Counted from the stretch's first letter, positions 1 to 7,970 are shown. The stretch is 64,000 bases of DNA from an uncultured Oscillibacter sp. (GCA_905234565.1 CAJOHW010000001.1:1-64000); one strand, 5' to 3'. The notes: generated from the letters alone by a model not told the origin. A program made the numbers and translations.

Positions 1-19
1 ACGCAGAGGACTGACTGCA

Positions 20-46
20 CGTAGTTTCCTTATTTTGGAAACTACG
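20..46. repeat. perfect 10-bp hairpin
   Basis: Arms at 20-29 and 37-46 are exact inverted complements with a 7-nt T-rich loop. No T-run follows on either side, so it is not a standard intrinsic terminator. It may end an upstream unit beyond the window or be an RNA structure. Confidence 0.6.
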
Positions 47-114
47 ACCGCCCCTCCTCCTGTAGTTCTGTCTGATTTTCTTCTCTCGTCAGAGCTGAAC
101 GCAAAAATCGCCGC

Positions 115-143
115 TTGACAAATCGGAGGGAATCGTGTATGAT
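115..143 (+). promoter_or_regulatory. sigma-A promoter of tRNA-Thr
   Basis: TTGACA at 115-120 and TATGAT at 138-143 are separated by 17 bp. The predicted start near 150 lies 35 nt before the tRNA, as expected for a strong tRNA promoter. Confidence 0.85.
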
Positions 144-184
144 AGCGGATACAGGAGACGTAGGCCGTGTCCTGTGTTCGTTGT

Positions 185-260
185 GCTGGATTAGCTCAGC
201 CGGTAGAGCGCCTGATTCGTAATCATGAGGTCATCGGTTCAAGTCCGATATCCAGCTCCA
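185..260 (+). tRNA. tRNA-Thr (anticodon CGT)
   Basis: A full cloverleaf can be drawn: acceptor 185-191 pairs with 250-256, D arm from 194, T arm with the TTCAAGT loop, discriminator T and encoded CCA at 258-260. The anticodon loop TTCGTAA gives CGT, reading ACG (Thr). The second pair of the anticodon stem is a C/T mismatch, which is mildly unusual. A GC-rich terminator follows directly. Confidence 0.93.
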
Positions 261-296
261 ATCCCCGCCGCGTATCCCTCGCGGCGGGGATTTTGC
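261..296 (+). terminator. terminator after tRNA-Thr
   Basis: A 12-bp GC-rich inverted repeat (261-272 with 280-291) starts right after the tRNA CCA and is followed by a short T-rich stretch. Confidence 0.8.
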
Positions 297-304
297 GTTT
301 CTCC

Positions 305-334
305 GCATATCCCCCCGCCCCGCCGCGCATACTA
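305..334 (+). promoter_or_regulatory. predicted sigma-G-type promoter of spoVAD
   Basis: GCATA at 305-309, an 18-bp spacer and CATACTA at 328-334 match the published forespore sigma-G consensus (GnATR, 18 bp, CATnnTA) at every defined position. The hit lies 28 bp upstream of spoVAD, a member of the sigma-G regulon in Bacillus. The match is seen directly; use by sigma-G is inferred. Confidence 0.7.
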
Positions 335-361
335 TGGAAAATCCGGCGCAGGGGGGATCGC

Positions 362-1399
362 ATGAGACAAAAACGCCTTGGACGGCAGACGGTGGCCCTG
401 GAACGGCCTCCCGCCGTGCTGGCCTTTGCCAACGTAGGCGGGAAGCATGAGGGAGAAGGCCCTCTGCGGGAGTATTTTGACGAGTTGAGCCAGGATTCCT
501 TCTTCGGGGAAAAGACCTGGGAGAAGGCGGAGTCCGCTATGCAGAAGCGGGCCCTGCGGCGGGCCCTGGGCCGCGCCGGCCTGGAAGCGGAGGATCTGGA
601 CAGGGTTTACGCCGGGGACCTGCTGAACCAGTGCATCGGCTCCTCCTTTGGGCTGCGGGAGTTCGGCATCCCCTTCTATGGCCTCTATGGGGCCTGTTCC
701 ACCATGGGGGAATCCCTGGCCCTGGCGGCTATGGCCATTGACGGCGGGTTCTCGGACCGCTGCGCCGCCCTGACCAGTTCCCATTTCTGCACCGCCGAGC
801 GGCAGTACCGCACTCCCATGCCCTACGGGTGCCAGCGCGCCCCCACCGCCCAGTGGACCGCCACCGCCGCCGGATGTACGATTCTCGTCCGGGGGGACCT
901 GGCGCCGTCCGGCTGCCCGGGACCGTGGATTACCCATGTCACCTGCGGGAAGATAGTGGACAAGGGGATCCGGGACCCCGCCAATATGGGCGCGGCTATG
1001 GCTCCTGCGGCGTACGACACCCTGCGGGCCTTCTTCCGGGAAACGGAGACAAAACCCTCCGACTACGACGGCATCTTTACCGGGGACCTGGGTGCCTTGG
1101 GCCACGAAATCGTCCGGGAGTTCTTCGCCCGGGACGGCGTGGACCTGGGGGACCGGTTCCAGGACTGCGGCCTGCTCCTCTATGACCGGGACCGGCAGGA
1201 TATGCACATGGGCGGCTCCGGCTGCGGGTGCTCCGCGTCGGTTTTCAACGGGTATCTGCTGGAACGGCTGCGCCGGGGCGAACTGCGGCGCATCGTCTTT
1301 GCCCCCACGGGGGCGCTGCTGTCCCCTACGTCCAGCTTCCAGGGGGAATCCGTGCCGGGAATCTGCCACGCGGTCTGCCTGACCACGGTGTTCCGTTAA
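362..1399 (+). CDS. spoVAD: stage V sporulation protein AD (SpoVAD)
   Basis: This 345-residue thiolase-fold protein aligns along its whole length with SpoVAD, usually about 340 residues. SpoVAD is part of the SpoVA machinery that moves dipicolinic acid across the inner spore membrane during sporulation and germination. Visible family hallmarks are the YGLYGACSTMGE segment with the conserved Cys, the SSHFCTAERQYRTPM stretch, and the Gly-rich MGGSGCGCSA near the C-terminus. The ATG at 362 follows a GGGGGG Shine-Dalgarno sequence; the frame stays open further upstream through the tRNA but that part is not coding. Its usual partners spoVAC and spoVAE are absent on both sides, where tRNA genes lie instead. 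Confidence 0.93.
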   Translation: MRQKRLGRQTVALERPPAVLAFANVGGKHEGEGPLREYFDELSQDSFFGEKTWEKAESAMQKRALRRALGRAGLEAEDLDRVYAGDLLNQCIGSSFGLREFGIPFYGLYGACSTMGESLALAAMAIDGGFSDRCAALTSSHFCTAERQYRTPMPYGCQRAPTAQWTATAAGCTILVRGDLAPSGCPGPWITHVTCGKIVDKGIRDPANMGAAMAPAAYDTLRAFFRETETKPSDYDGIFTGDLGALGHEIVREFFARDGVDLGDRFQDCGLLLYDRDRQDMHMGGSGCGCSASVFNGYLLERLRRGELRRIVFAPTGALLSPTSSFQGESVPGICHAVCLTTVFR

Positions 1400-1408
1400 A
1401 ATTCCCCC

Positions 1409-1437
1409 TTGACAGGCACGCGGAAAGCGGGTATAAT
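1409..1437 (+). promoter_or_regulatory. consensus sigma-A promoter of tRNA-Gln
   Basis: TTGACA at 1409-1414, a 17-bp spacer and TATAAT at 1432-1437 form a perfect consensus promoter starting 10 bp after the spoVAD stop. The mature tRNA begins 17 bp after the -10 box. Confidence 0.9.
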
Positions 1438-1453
1438 ACCCTTAGCATCGCAT

Positions 1454-1527
1454 AGCGGGTTTGTGTAAGGGTAGCACAGCAGACTCTGACTCTGTATGTG
1501 AGGGTTCGAATCCTTCACCCGCTGCCA
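1454..1527 (+). tRNA. tRNA-Gln (anticodon CTG)
   Basis: Acceptor arms 1454-1460 and 1517-1523 pair. The anticodon loop CTCTGAC gives CTG, reading CAG (Gln). Discriminator G and encoded CCA (1525-1527) fit glutamine identity. The T-arm and 3' end are repeated at 5844-5866, so this gene is the likely integration target of the following island. Confidence 0.93.
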
Positions 1528-1574
1528 TGGAAAGTCTCCGGAATCGTTACAGTTTCGGAGGCTTTTTTTGCGCG
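1505..1574 (+). repeat. 70-bp direct repeat, copy 1 (att-like, intact tRNA side)
   Basis: This segment runs from the tRNA-Gln T-loop through the CCA and the following terminator. It matches 5844-5913 at 66 of 70 positions with no gaps. A tRNA 3' end duplicated at a distance is the classic footprint of tyrosine-integrase insertion. The function as att site is inferred. Confidence 0.8.
1536..1569 (+). terminator. terminator after tRNA-Gln
   Basis: An 8-bp stem (1536-1543 with 1553-1560, including one G-U pair) is followed by seven T residues. Confidence 0.85.
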
Positions 1575-1591
1575 GAAAACCACCGCCCCGG

Positions 1592-2071
1592 TCAGGGGTG
1601 GCGGCGGATGCGGGTTCTTTTGTCAAATGAGTGCCAACCTAAATTAGTTTTTTCTGAAATATCCACGCTGGACAAAGGACAGTTAGCGAAAGCCGAGTCA
1701 CCAATCTCAGTCACGCTGTCGGGAATCGTCACGCTGGTCAGGCCTTTGCAGTCAAAGAAAGCATACCAGCCAATTTTCGTAACCCCGCGCCTGATTTCAA
1801 CCGTATGAATCTGTTTGGAATGTTTTTTCCATGGCACCTCAATTCCGAAATAGCGCGGCATAGTGCCGTCCGTTCCAGGCGCTTTCTCAATGTACAGCGT
1901 ACTGTCCCGGAACGCCCACGGGATCCCATCGTCATACCAGATATGGTACCCCGCCCCGTTCAGCGCGTTCAGGATGGGAATCACCCGTCCGCTGTCCTGA
2001 TGGCTGTAACTGACAAAGATATACGGGCTGTCCCCCTCGTAGGGCCTGAAATCCGCCTGCACCGTCCTCAC
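1592..2071 (-). pseudogene. truncated TIR-domain / BspA-type leucine-rich-repeat protein
   Basis: Reading from a possible GTG start at 2071, the N-terminus carries the start of a bacterial TIR_2 domain (PYIFVSYSHQDSGRV, then YHIWYDDGI). The TIR sequence stops there: the catalytic-Glu and later helices are missing. It jumps to BspA-like repeats (KIGWYAFFDCKGLTSVTIPDSVTEIGDSAF), which end early at a stop 18 bp inside the left att-like repeat. Intact relatives have a full ~130-residue TIR and many repeats. An alternative upstream ATG near 2224 lies in another frame, suggesting an extra frameshift. TIR domains are often NAD-cleaving; this copy is probably inactive. Confidence 0.65.
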
Positions 2072-2305
2072 CTGCTTTCTGTCGTATTTTGTAGTGTACC
2101 ATGACAGGCTGGACTTTGCAAGGGGTGTTTCAGTTTCGGTGTACAGGCCCTCCCGTAAACACGCTGGAAGCCCTGAAAATGCAGGTGTTCCCGCATCCGG
2201 GTTTCCTCCAAACCTTCCATCTCCCCCGCCTCCTTTCGACTGGATCCGCCTCCTATGATACCACGGCGGATTCCGGCGAAGACTGCGGGAAAATGGAAAA
2301 CGCTC

Positions 2306-2334
2306 TTGCAAAGACGGCCGATTTGCGATAGGAT
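2306..2334 (+). promoter_or_regulatory. sigma-A promoter of the SNF2-SWIM unit
   Basis: TTGCAA at 2306-2311, 17 bp, then TAGGAT at 2329-2334. The start codon lies 38 bp downstream with a GGAGGAG ribosome-binding site. Confidence 0.6.
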
Positions 2335-2372
2335 ATCCCTGTGATTATCTTTGGCGTCAGGAGGAGTCCCCT

Positions 2373-4991
2373 ATGTTGAATGTTACAAAAGAGACGGAAC
2401 CCCTGCAATTTCTCTTTACCCCGGAGGGCTTTCTGCCGGATGCCTCCGGCGCGTCCCTGTCCGAAGGGGACGCGGCCCTGCTGTCCCGGTTCAAAACGGA
2501 CCGGGTCCAGGCCCTCTATCAGCTGGGACTGGAAGAGCGTCCGAAAAACGCCAGTCCCTCCACGGTGTTTCTGTACCTGCTCTCCGACGCCTTTTTCAAA
2601 GCCCTGACGGACCTGCCGGATCTGGAACTGCTTCGCCAGGACGCGAAGATCGTCCTCTCCCCGGACGCCGCCGGATCCCTTTTGCAGGCGGTTCCCTTTG
2701 CGCTGGGGGCGGAGTACGTCACGAAATCCTGGCTGGAGGACCGGTTCCGGGAACTGGGGAACCTGTTCTCCCGGGAGATTGGGGCGTTCAACGGGACGGT
2801 GGCCCTGTATCTGACAGAGCGCAGCCAGCGCCTGCGGCTGCCGGAGCGGATCTTCTTCCATCTGGTGGAGAGCCCTCGGGATGAGGATTGCCCCTTCGCG
2901 TTTTTAGCCACCTACGCCACCCGGACAGAGGACGGGGCGGTCCGGCATATGCCCTTGCAGTACGCCCTGACGGAGTATCAGGGGCGGCGGGAGAAACTGC
3001 TGGAACTGCTCTCCTGCCTGAACGCGGCGGCGGAGGTGTCGCCCCTGATTGCCGGATTCATGGACTCCGGGGAACTGTTCCACCCCCTGCGGCTGACGGC
3101 CCAGGAGGCCTACGAGTTTTTGACCCACATTGAGGCCATTGAGGAGACGGGGATTCTGTGCCGCATTCCCAACTGGTGGAAGAAGAAGGCGGCGTCGGTG
3201 AACCTGACTTTGAAACTGGGAGAGGAACAGCCGCCGCAGCTGGGATTCGGCGCCATCATCGGCTTACAGCCCCGGCTGGAAGTGGACGGCGTCCCCCTGA
3301 CGGAGGCGGATATCCGGGAACTGTTGGAGCGGACGGAGGGCCTGGCCCTGCTGAAAGGCAAGTGGGTGCAGGTGGACCACGCCCGGCTCCGGTCCCTGCT
3401 CTCCCGCATGGAGGCGTATCCGGAGGGCATCACCCTGATGGAGGCCATGCGGCTGGGGCTGGACGGCGGGAAACAGGCGGCGGACGTGGGGGAGCTGGTG
3501 TCCAACGGCGCGTGGCTGTCGGACCTGCTGGGCAAGCTCCGCCGTCCCCGGGAGATCCGCAGCGCAGTGGTACCCAAATCCTTCGCCGCCAAACTGCGGC
3601 CCTACCAGAAGGACGGGTATACCTGGCTGCGGTACATGGACTCTCTGGGCTTTGGCGCGTGTCTGGCGGACGACATGGGTCTGGGAAAGACGGTGCAGGT
3701 TCTGGCCTACTTAGAAAAACTGCGCCTGACCAAAAAGGACGCCCGGGTGCTGCTGGTGGTTCCGGCGTCCCTGCTGGACAACTGGCAGAAGGAGGCGGAG
3801 CGCTTCACCCCGTCTCTGGACTATCTCATTCTCCACGGCAAGCCCTCCGCCGCCCTGAAACAGGACCTGGCGGCCAGCAAAGCCTTTCTCACCGTCACCA
3901 CCTACGGCATGACGGCCCGCATTGCGGAATTGCAGAACATTCCCTGGGACTGCGTGGTGCTGGACGAGGCCCAGGCCATTAAGAATCCCCTGACAAAGCA
4001 GACCCGGGAGATCAAGAAGCTGCCCGCCCGGATGCGGATCGCCATGACCGGCACCCCCATCGAAAACGACCTGACGAACCTGTGGTCCCTGTTCGACTTC
4101 CTAAACAAGGGCCTGCTGGGCAGCAGTCAGGAGTTCAAGGGCTTCTGCGGAGGTTTAAGCGATCACCCGGAGCGCTACGCCAAACTGAAAGCCATGGTGT
4201 CCCCCTTCCTGCTGCGGCGGGTCAAGACGGACAAGTCCATCATTGCGGACCTGCCGGACAAATTGGAGATGACGGACTACGCCGCCCTGACCAAACAGCA
4301 GGTGGTCCTGTACCGCAAGGTGGTGGCGGAGATGGAGGAGAGAATCCAGCAGAGCGATGGCATCGAGCGGCGGGGGTTGATTCTCACCGCCATTTTGAAA
4401 CTGAAGCAGATCTGCAACCACCCGGACCAGTACTTGGGCCAGCCGGACTTCGACCGGGAGGCCAGCGGAAAGTACGCCCTTCTCCGGGAGATCTGCGAGA
4501 CCATCCGGGAGAAGCGGGAGCGGGTGCTGGTGTTCACCCAGTTCCGGGAGATTACGGGGCAGCTGTCGGACTATCTGGCAGAGCTCTTCGGCGTCCGGGG
4601 CTATGTACTCCACGGGGGAACCCCCGTGGCCGCCCGGGGACAGCTGGTGGAGGCGTTTCAGAGCGAATCTTACGTCCCCTACATGGTCCTGTCCGTCAAG
4701 GCCGGCGGCACGGGGCTGAACCTGACGAAAGCCAGCCATGTGATTCACTTTGACCGCTGGTGGAATCCGGCGGTGGAGAATCAGGCCACGGACCGGGCCT
4801 ACCGCATCGGCCAGAAGAACAACGTCATGGTCCACAAGCTGGTGTGCCGGGGAACCATTGAGGAGAAAATCGATGCCATGATCGCGTCCAAAAAGGAACT
4901 GGCGGAGAACGTCATCGGGTCCGGATCGGAGAAGTGGATCACGGAACTGGGCAATGAGGAACTCAGCGCCCTGCTGCGGTTGGAGCGCTGA
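2373..4991 (+). CDS. SNF2-family DEAD/DEAH-like helicase (Swi2/Snf2 ATPase)
   Basis: This 872-residue protein is a superfamily 2 double-stranded-DNA translocase. Residues ~1-390 form the bacterial SNF2-associated region. The ATPase core follows: Walker A DDMGLGKT at 433-440, DEAQ at 531-534, TGTPIEN at 559-565, and the C-terminal helicase motif VI DRAYRIGQ at 807-814. All catalytic motifs are intact. Bacterial members remodel protein-DNA or polymerase-DNA complexes; the exact substrate of this one is unknown. It is followed 27 bp later by a SWIM zinc-finger gene, a recurrent bacterial pairing. Both sit inside the tRNA-Gln-flanked island, so a mobile or defence-related role is possible but unproven. 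Confidence 0.92.
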   Translation: MLNVTKETEPLQFLFTPEGFLPDASGASLSEGDAALLSRFKTDRVQALYQLGLEERPKNASPSTVFLYLLSDAFFKALTDLPDLELLRQDAKIVLSPDAAGSLLQAVPFALGAEYVTKSWLEDRFRELGNLFSREIGAFNGTVALYLTERSQRLRLPERIFFHLVESPRDEDCPFAFLATYATRTEDGAVRHMPLQYALTEYQGRREKLLELLSCLNAAAEVSPLIAGFMDSGELFHPLRLTAQEAYEFLTHIEAIEETGILCRIPNWWKKKAASVNLTLKLGEEQPPQLGFGAIIGLQPRLEVDGVPLTEADIRELLERTEGLALLKGKWVQVDHARLRSLLSRMEAYPEGITLMEAMRLGLDGGKQAADVGELVSNGAWLSDLLGKLRRPREIRSAVVPKSFAAKLRPYQKDGYTWLRYMDSLGFGACLADDMGLGKTVQVLAYLEKLRLTKKDARVLLVVPASLLDNWQKEAERFTPSLDYLILHGKPSAALKQDLAASKAFLTVTTYGMTARIAELQNIPWDCVVLDEAQAIKNPLTKQTREIKKLPARMRIAMTGTPIENDLTNLWSLFDFLNKGLLGSSQEFKGFCGGLSDHPERYAKLKAMVSPFLLRRVKTDKSIIADLPDKLEMTDYAALTKQQVVLYRKVVAEMEERIQQSDGIERRGLILTAILKLKQICNHPDQYLGQPDFDREASGKYALLREICETIREKRERVLVFTQFREITGQLSDYLAELFGVRGYVLHGGTPVAARGQLVEAFQSESYVPYMVLSVKAGGTGLNLTKASHVIHFDRWWNPAVENQATDRAYRIGQKNNVMVHKLVCRGTIEEKIDAMIASKKELAENVIGSGSEKWITELGNEELSALLRLER

Positions 4992-5018
4992 GTACGGGAC
5001 AGCCGGGGAGGCGGAAAC

Positions 5019-5747
5019 ATGAGCAAATACTGGAACGACGAGGGATTTTACAGCCAGCCCACAGAGGCGGAGTTACAGCGGAAAATGGCGGCCACCCGGG
5101 AAAAGGCCCGGAAGAAGGGAACCGCTCTGGAACCGGTGGTGATTCAGGGCCGTGCCATCGCCAAAAGCTGGTGGGGCGCGGCCTGGTGTACCAATCTGGA
5201 ACAGTACGCCGACTATGCCAGCCGTCTGGACCGGGGACGGCGGTATGTGCGGACCGGGTGCGTGGTGGACCTGAAAATCCAGAAGGGAAAGATCCTGGCC
5301 AAGGTCCAGGGCACCCGGCGGACGCCCTACAAAGTGGAGATCCGCATCAGCCCCCTGTCGGAGGAGAAGTGCCAGAGCATCATCGCCCGGTGCGGCCAGA
5401 AACTCAGCACGCTGGAAGACTTGACGGCGGGCCGGTTCCCGGAGGAGATGGGGGAGCTGTTTCAGGGGCGGGACGGCCTGTTCCCCACGCCCCGGGAGAT
5501 CAGCTTCTCCTGTTCCTGCCCGGACTGGGCCCTGATGTGCAAGCATGTGGCTGCGGTGCTGTACGGCGTGGGGGCCCGGCTGGACGAAAATCCCGCCCTG
5601 TTCTTTGAACTGCGGGGCATCGACATGGGCCGGTTTATCGACGTCACTCTGGCGGACCGGGTGGAGCGGATGCTGTCCAACGCCCGCCAGCCCAGCAGCC
5701 GGATTCTGGAAGGAGAGGATTTGACCGCCCTGTTCGGGGTGTTGTGA
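5019..5747 (+). CDS. SWIM zinc-finger protein
   Basis: This 242-residue protein carries a SWIM zinc finger with ligands Cys165, Cys167, Cys174 and His176 (CxCx6CxH, CSCPDWALMCKH). SWIM domains bind DNA or proteins. An N-terminal WWG/WCTNLEQYADYASRL segment, common to this bacterial family, precedes a basic region. The gene follows the SNF2 helicase with a good ribosome-binding site (GGGGAGGCGG) and no promoter, so the two are probably co-transcribed and may form one complex. Its cellular role is not established. It is the last gene inside the att-like repeats. Confidence 0.88.
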   Translation: MSKYWNDEGFYSQPTEAELQRKMAATREKARKKGTALEPVVIQGRAIAKSWWGAAWCTNLEQYADYASRLDRGRRYVRTGCVVDLKIQKGKILAKVQGTRRTPYKVEIRISPLSEEKCQSIIARCGQKLSTLEDLTAGRFPEEMGELFQGRDGLFPTPREISFSCSCPDWALMCKHVAAVLYGVGARLDENPALFFELRGIDMGRFIDVTLADRVERMLSNARQPSSRILEGEDLTALFGVL

Positions 5748-5843
5748 GCGGCACCGGGTCGCCCCGGCCACACCTCGTATCTTCATCCAAAAATCGGTGC
5801 ATTTCGGTTCATTCTAACACGGATTAACACGCACCGCCCACTG

Positions 5844-5913
5844 TTTGAATCCTTCCCCCGCTGCCATGGAAAGTCTCCGGAATCGTTACAGTTCCGGAGG
5901 TTTTTTTTGCGCG
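5844..5913 (+). repeat. 70-bp direct repeat, copy 2 (att-like, tRNA fragment side)
   Basis: This partial copy of the tRNA-Gln T-loop, acceptor end, CCA and terminator differs from copy 1 at four positions. There is no 5' tRNA half here, so it is not a tRNA gene. The hairpin and eight-T tract at 5875-5908 should still terminate transcription from the SWIM gene. Confidence 0.8.
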
Positions 5914-5944
5914 TGTCCCAAAAAGTAGGCAAAATAGCGGACAC

Positions 5945-5989
5945 GCCACCGGCACGGCAACAAATGGCAAATCTTATCGTGTACGGGTA
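5945..5989 (-). repeat. dispersed AAGATTTG repeat, half copy C
   Basis: On the minus strand this reads CCCGTACACGATAAGATTTG followed by a TTGCCGTGCC core. It closely matches the first half and flank of the copy at 53999-54060, and more distantly the copy at 46318-46385. Confidence 0.6.
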
Positions 5990-6037
5990 TATTTCTGCGC
6001 TGTTACCGTTTTGTCATTTGTTGTTGCGGCTTTGTCA

Positions 6038-6065
6038 TTGACTTACAGATTTGCACTGATATACT
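6038..6065 (+). promoter_or_regulatory. sigma-A promoter
   Basis: TTGACT at 6038-6043, 16 bp, then TATACT at 6060-6065. It would give a leader of about 78 nt for the membrane-protein gene. Confidence 0.65.
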
Positions 6066-6150
6066 TGCTAAACGTTTGCGAACTGCCTCCAGTTAGATAC
6101 GATTCCGCATTGATCAGGCAGGAGCTTTTTTATGGAAAGGAATGTTGTTG

Positions 6151-7917
6151 ATGGCAGAGAAAGCGAATCATACACTGAAACGCCTCACAGAGAAGCTCTA
6201 TGGCGGGCTTCCCATGAGCTGGCCGGCGGTAATTTTATACGCCTTGGGAAGCGCCGTATTGACAGCCTTCTTTTTGATTGTCCCCGTTTTCAAAAACACA
6301 TCCTTCCAGCGTATGGGAGAAACAATGGAGGCGTGGGTTTTCTTCGCCGTGATCATCATGGCGAACTGCAAAACGCCGGCGGAATCAGCACGCAAGACGT
6401 TCGCGTTTTTTCTGTTTAGCCAGCCTCTGATTTATCTCTTTCAAGTTCCCTTTTCCTGGCAGGGATGGCATTTGTTCGCATATTATCCATACTGGTTGAT
6501 TTGGACAATACTTACCATTCCCATGGCGTTTGCTGGATGGTATATCAACAAAAAGAACTGGCTCAGCCTCCTGATTCTTACTCCCGTACTTTTCGCCTTG
6601 ACGGAATATTCTATCGCCGCGTTTCGCTTTTCGTTCAGGCATTTTCCATTGCGATTGGTGACGGCGGTATTCTGCCTTGCGCAAGTCCTGCTCTATCTGT
6701 ATGTTTTCACTTCTAATCTCCGGCAAAAGCTGCTCGGTTTTGTCCTTCCCGCGGCGGCGGTTCTGGTTCTTCTCCTGATGACGCCAGAATTGGAAATCAA
6801 CGCAGCCTATTTTCTCCCTGATAATCCGATTCTTACGGACGCCGCCATTGTTACAGTAGAAGACGCCGCCATAGCGGAGGTTTCGATAGCCGAAACGGGT
6901 GAGGACAGCATGATTCACATTCATTCCACCCGGTACGGCGTTACGTCTATGGCAATTCAAGACGGAGAGCGGGAGTACCGCTATACGCTGAAAATTTATG
7001 AGGACGACCAGGGAGCGCCGCAAATCGGCATTACTACAGAGACTGCCGGGTCCGTTTTGACTCCCGACCCGGTCAGTGAAACCGAATCCGCCGAACCGCC
7101 TGAAATTGTGACCGAAACTGGGAGGCAGGACGGTGAGCGTTTTGAAGATGTCATTCTCATGGAAGGCATGGAGGAAACGGTTCACTACGAGCATATCAGA
7201 AACGATTCGCTGGGATTTGAGATGGACTATGACTATGAGTTATTTGTACGGTACACCGACGCGGGGCGTGAGCGCTTTGTTTCGGTCGGGGACGATCAGG
7301 AGAATCCTGAGAACTATCTTGATATCACGTACAGCGCGGAGGATGCCGAAAGCGTTTCCGCATCTATCGGTGAGGCGCTTTCAGAGGATTATGAAATCAT
7401 AAAGGAATCGTATCAGCTTGACCATGCAGGCAGTTGTACGCGAATCGGCGCATCCGAGATCAAAGGCGGCGGGTTTATGCCTGATTTGCTGCAGATGGTA
7501 TATATCATTCCTGCGGCCGATGGCTGCCGCATTGCTGCGGCCCACTACACAATCGAAGCAGCCGAAGGCTTTGGAACCCGATTCTCCTATATTGTAAATA
7601 CCCTGACGGTCATTGAGAGAAACCGTGAAAGCACGCTTTCGGACGAACAGGCGCTCTCCGCAGTCAAAAACTATTGCTATATCGGGAATCCGGGCTTGGA
7701 GGATATTGTAAACGCCGGAGAACACGCGGCAGGCTGGGAGATTTCTTCCAGCGGCGAACAGGAGGTTGTGGTTTTGTTCCGGTCATACACGGGAGCGCTT
7801 ATTCGCTATTATATTGACCGGGCTTCAGGAGACGCATATGTAACAGAGTTTGTTCCAGGAATCTCTACGGAGGAAGATCGGACAGATGAACGCTTTAACG
7901 TGAGAGATTATTTGTGA
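6151..7917 (+). CDS. uncharacterised multi-pass membrane protein with large C-terminal domain
   Basis: I do not recognise this 588-residue protein. Residues ~20-215 hold six or seven hydrophobic segments, ending in FVLPAAAVLVLLLM. A long acidic, probably extracytoplasmic, region of about 370 residues follows, with no Cys-rich or repeat motif that identifies a family. An ATG at 6142 exists, but AAAGGA at 6136-6141 is correctly spaced only for the ATG at 6151. The gene is visibly less GC-rich than its neighbours and has its own promoter and a strong terminator, so it looks like a separately acquired single-gene unit beside the island. Function unknown. Confidence 0.8.
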   Translation: MAEKANHTLKRLTEKLYGGLPMSWPAVILYALGSAVLTAFFLIVPVFKNTSFQRMGETMEAWVFFAVIIMANCKTPAESARKTFAFFLFSQPLIYLFQVPFSWQGWHLFAYYPYWLIWTILTIPMAFAGWYINKKNWLSLLILTPVLFALTEYSIAAFRFSFRHFPLRLVTAVFCLAQVLLYLYVFTSNLRQKLLGFVLPAAAVLVLLLMTPELEINAAYFLPDNPILTDAAIVTVEDAAIAEVSIAETGEDSMIHIHSTRYGVTSMAIQDGEREYRYTLKIYEDDQGAPQIGITTETAGSVLTPDPVSETESAEPPEIVTETGRQDGERFEDVILMEGMEETVHYEHIRNDSLGFEMDYDYELFVRYTDAGRERFVSVGDDQENPENYLDITYSAEDAESVSASIGEALSEDYEIIKESYQLDHAGSCTRIGASEIKGGGFMPDLLQMVYIIPAADGCRIAAAHYTIEAAEGFGTRFSYIVNTLTVIERNRESTLSDEQALSAVKNYCYIGNPGLEDIVNAGEHAAGWEISSSGEQEVVVLFRSYTGALIRYYIDRASGDAYVTEFVPGISTEEDRTDERFNVRDYL

Positions 7918-7970
7918 AAGTGACAATCCAGAATTTCCGGAAACGGACGGGGACAAAGGAATAAGGATGC

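Larger units (their letters stand above)
5748..6150. other. 403-bp intergenic stretch with att-like repeat, dispersed repeat and promoter
   Basis: No gene is visible. The stretch holds the right att-like repeat with a terminator, a half copy of the dispersed AAGATTTG repeat, a long imperfect inverted repeat (5955-5971 with 6011-6031) and the promoter of the next gene. Confidence 0.7.

Noticed and set aside
332..1369. A 345-codon open frame antisense to spoVAD
   Set aside because: It is a low-complexity shadow caused by GC-rich third positions; the sense strand has a complete SpoVAD with promoter and ribosome-binding site.
1575..5843. Integrase, transposase or toxin-antitoxin genes inside the island
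   Set aside because: Every frame above background in this interval is accounted for by the TIR-LRR remnant, SNF2 and SWIM genes or their antisense shadows.
5844..5866. Second tRNA-Gln gene
   Set aside because: Only the T-loop and 3' acceptor half are present; no D arm or anticodon arm precedes it. It is the att-like repeat.
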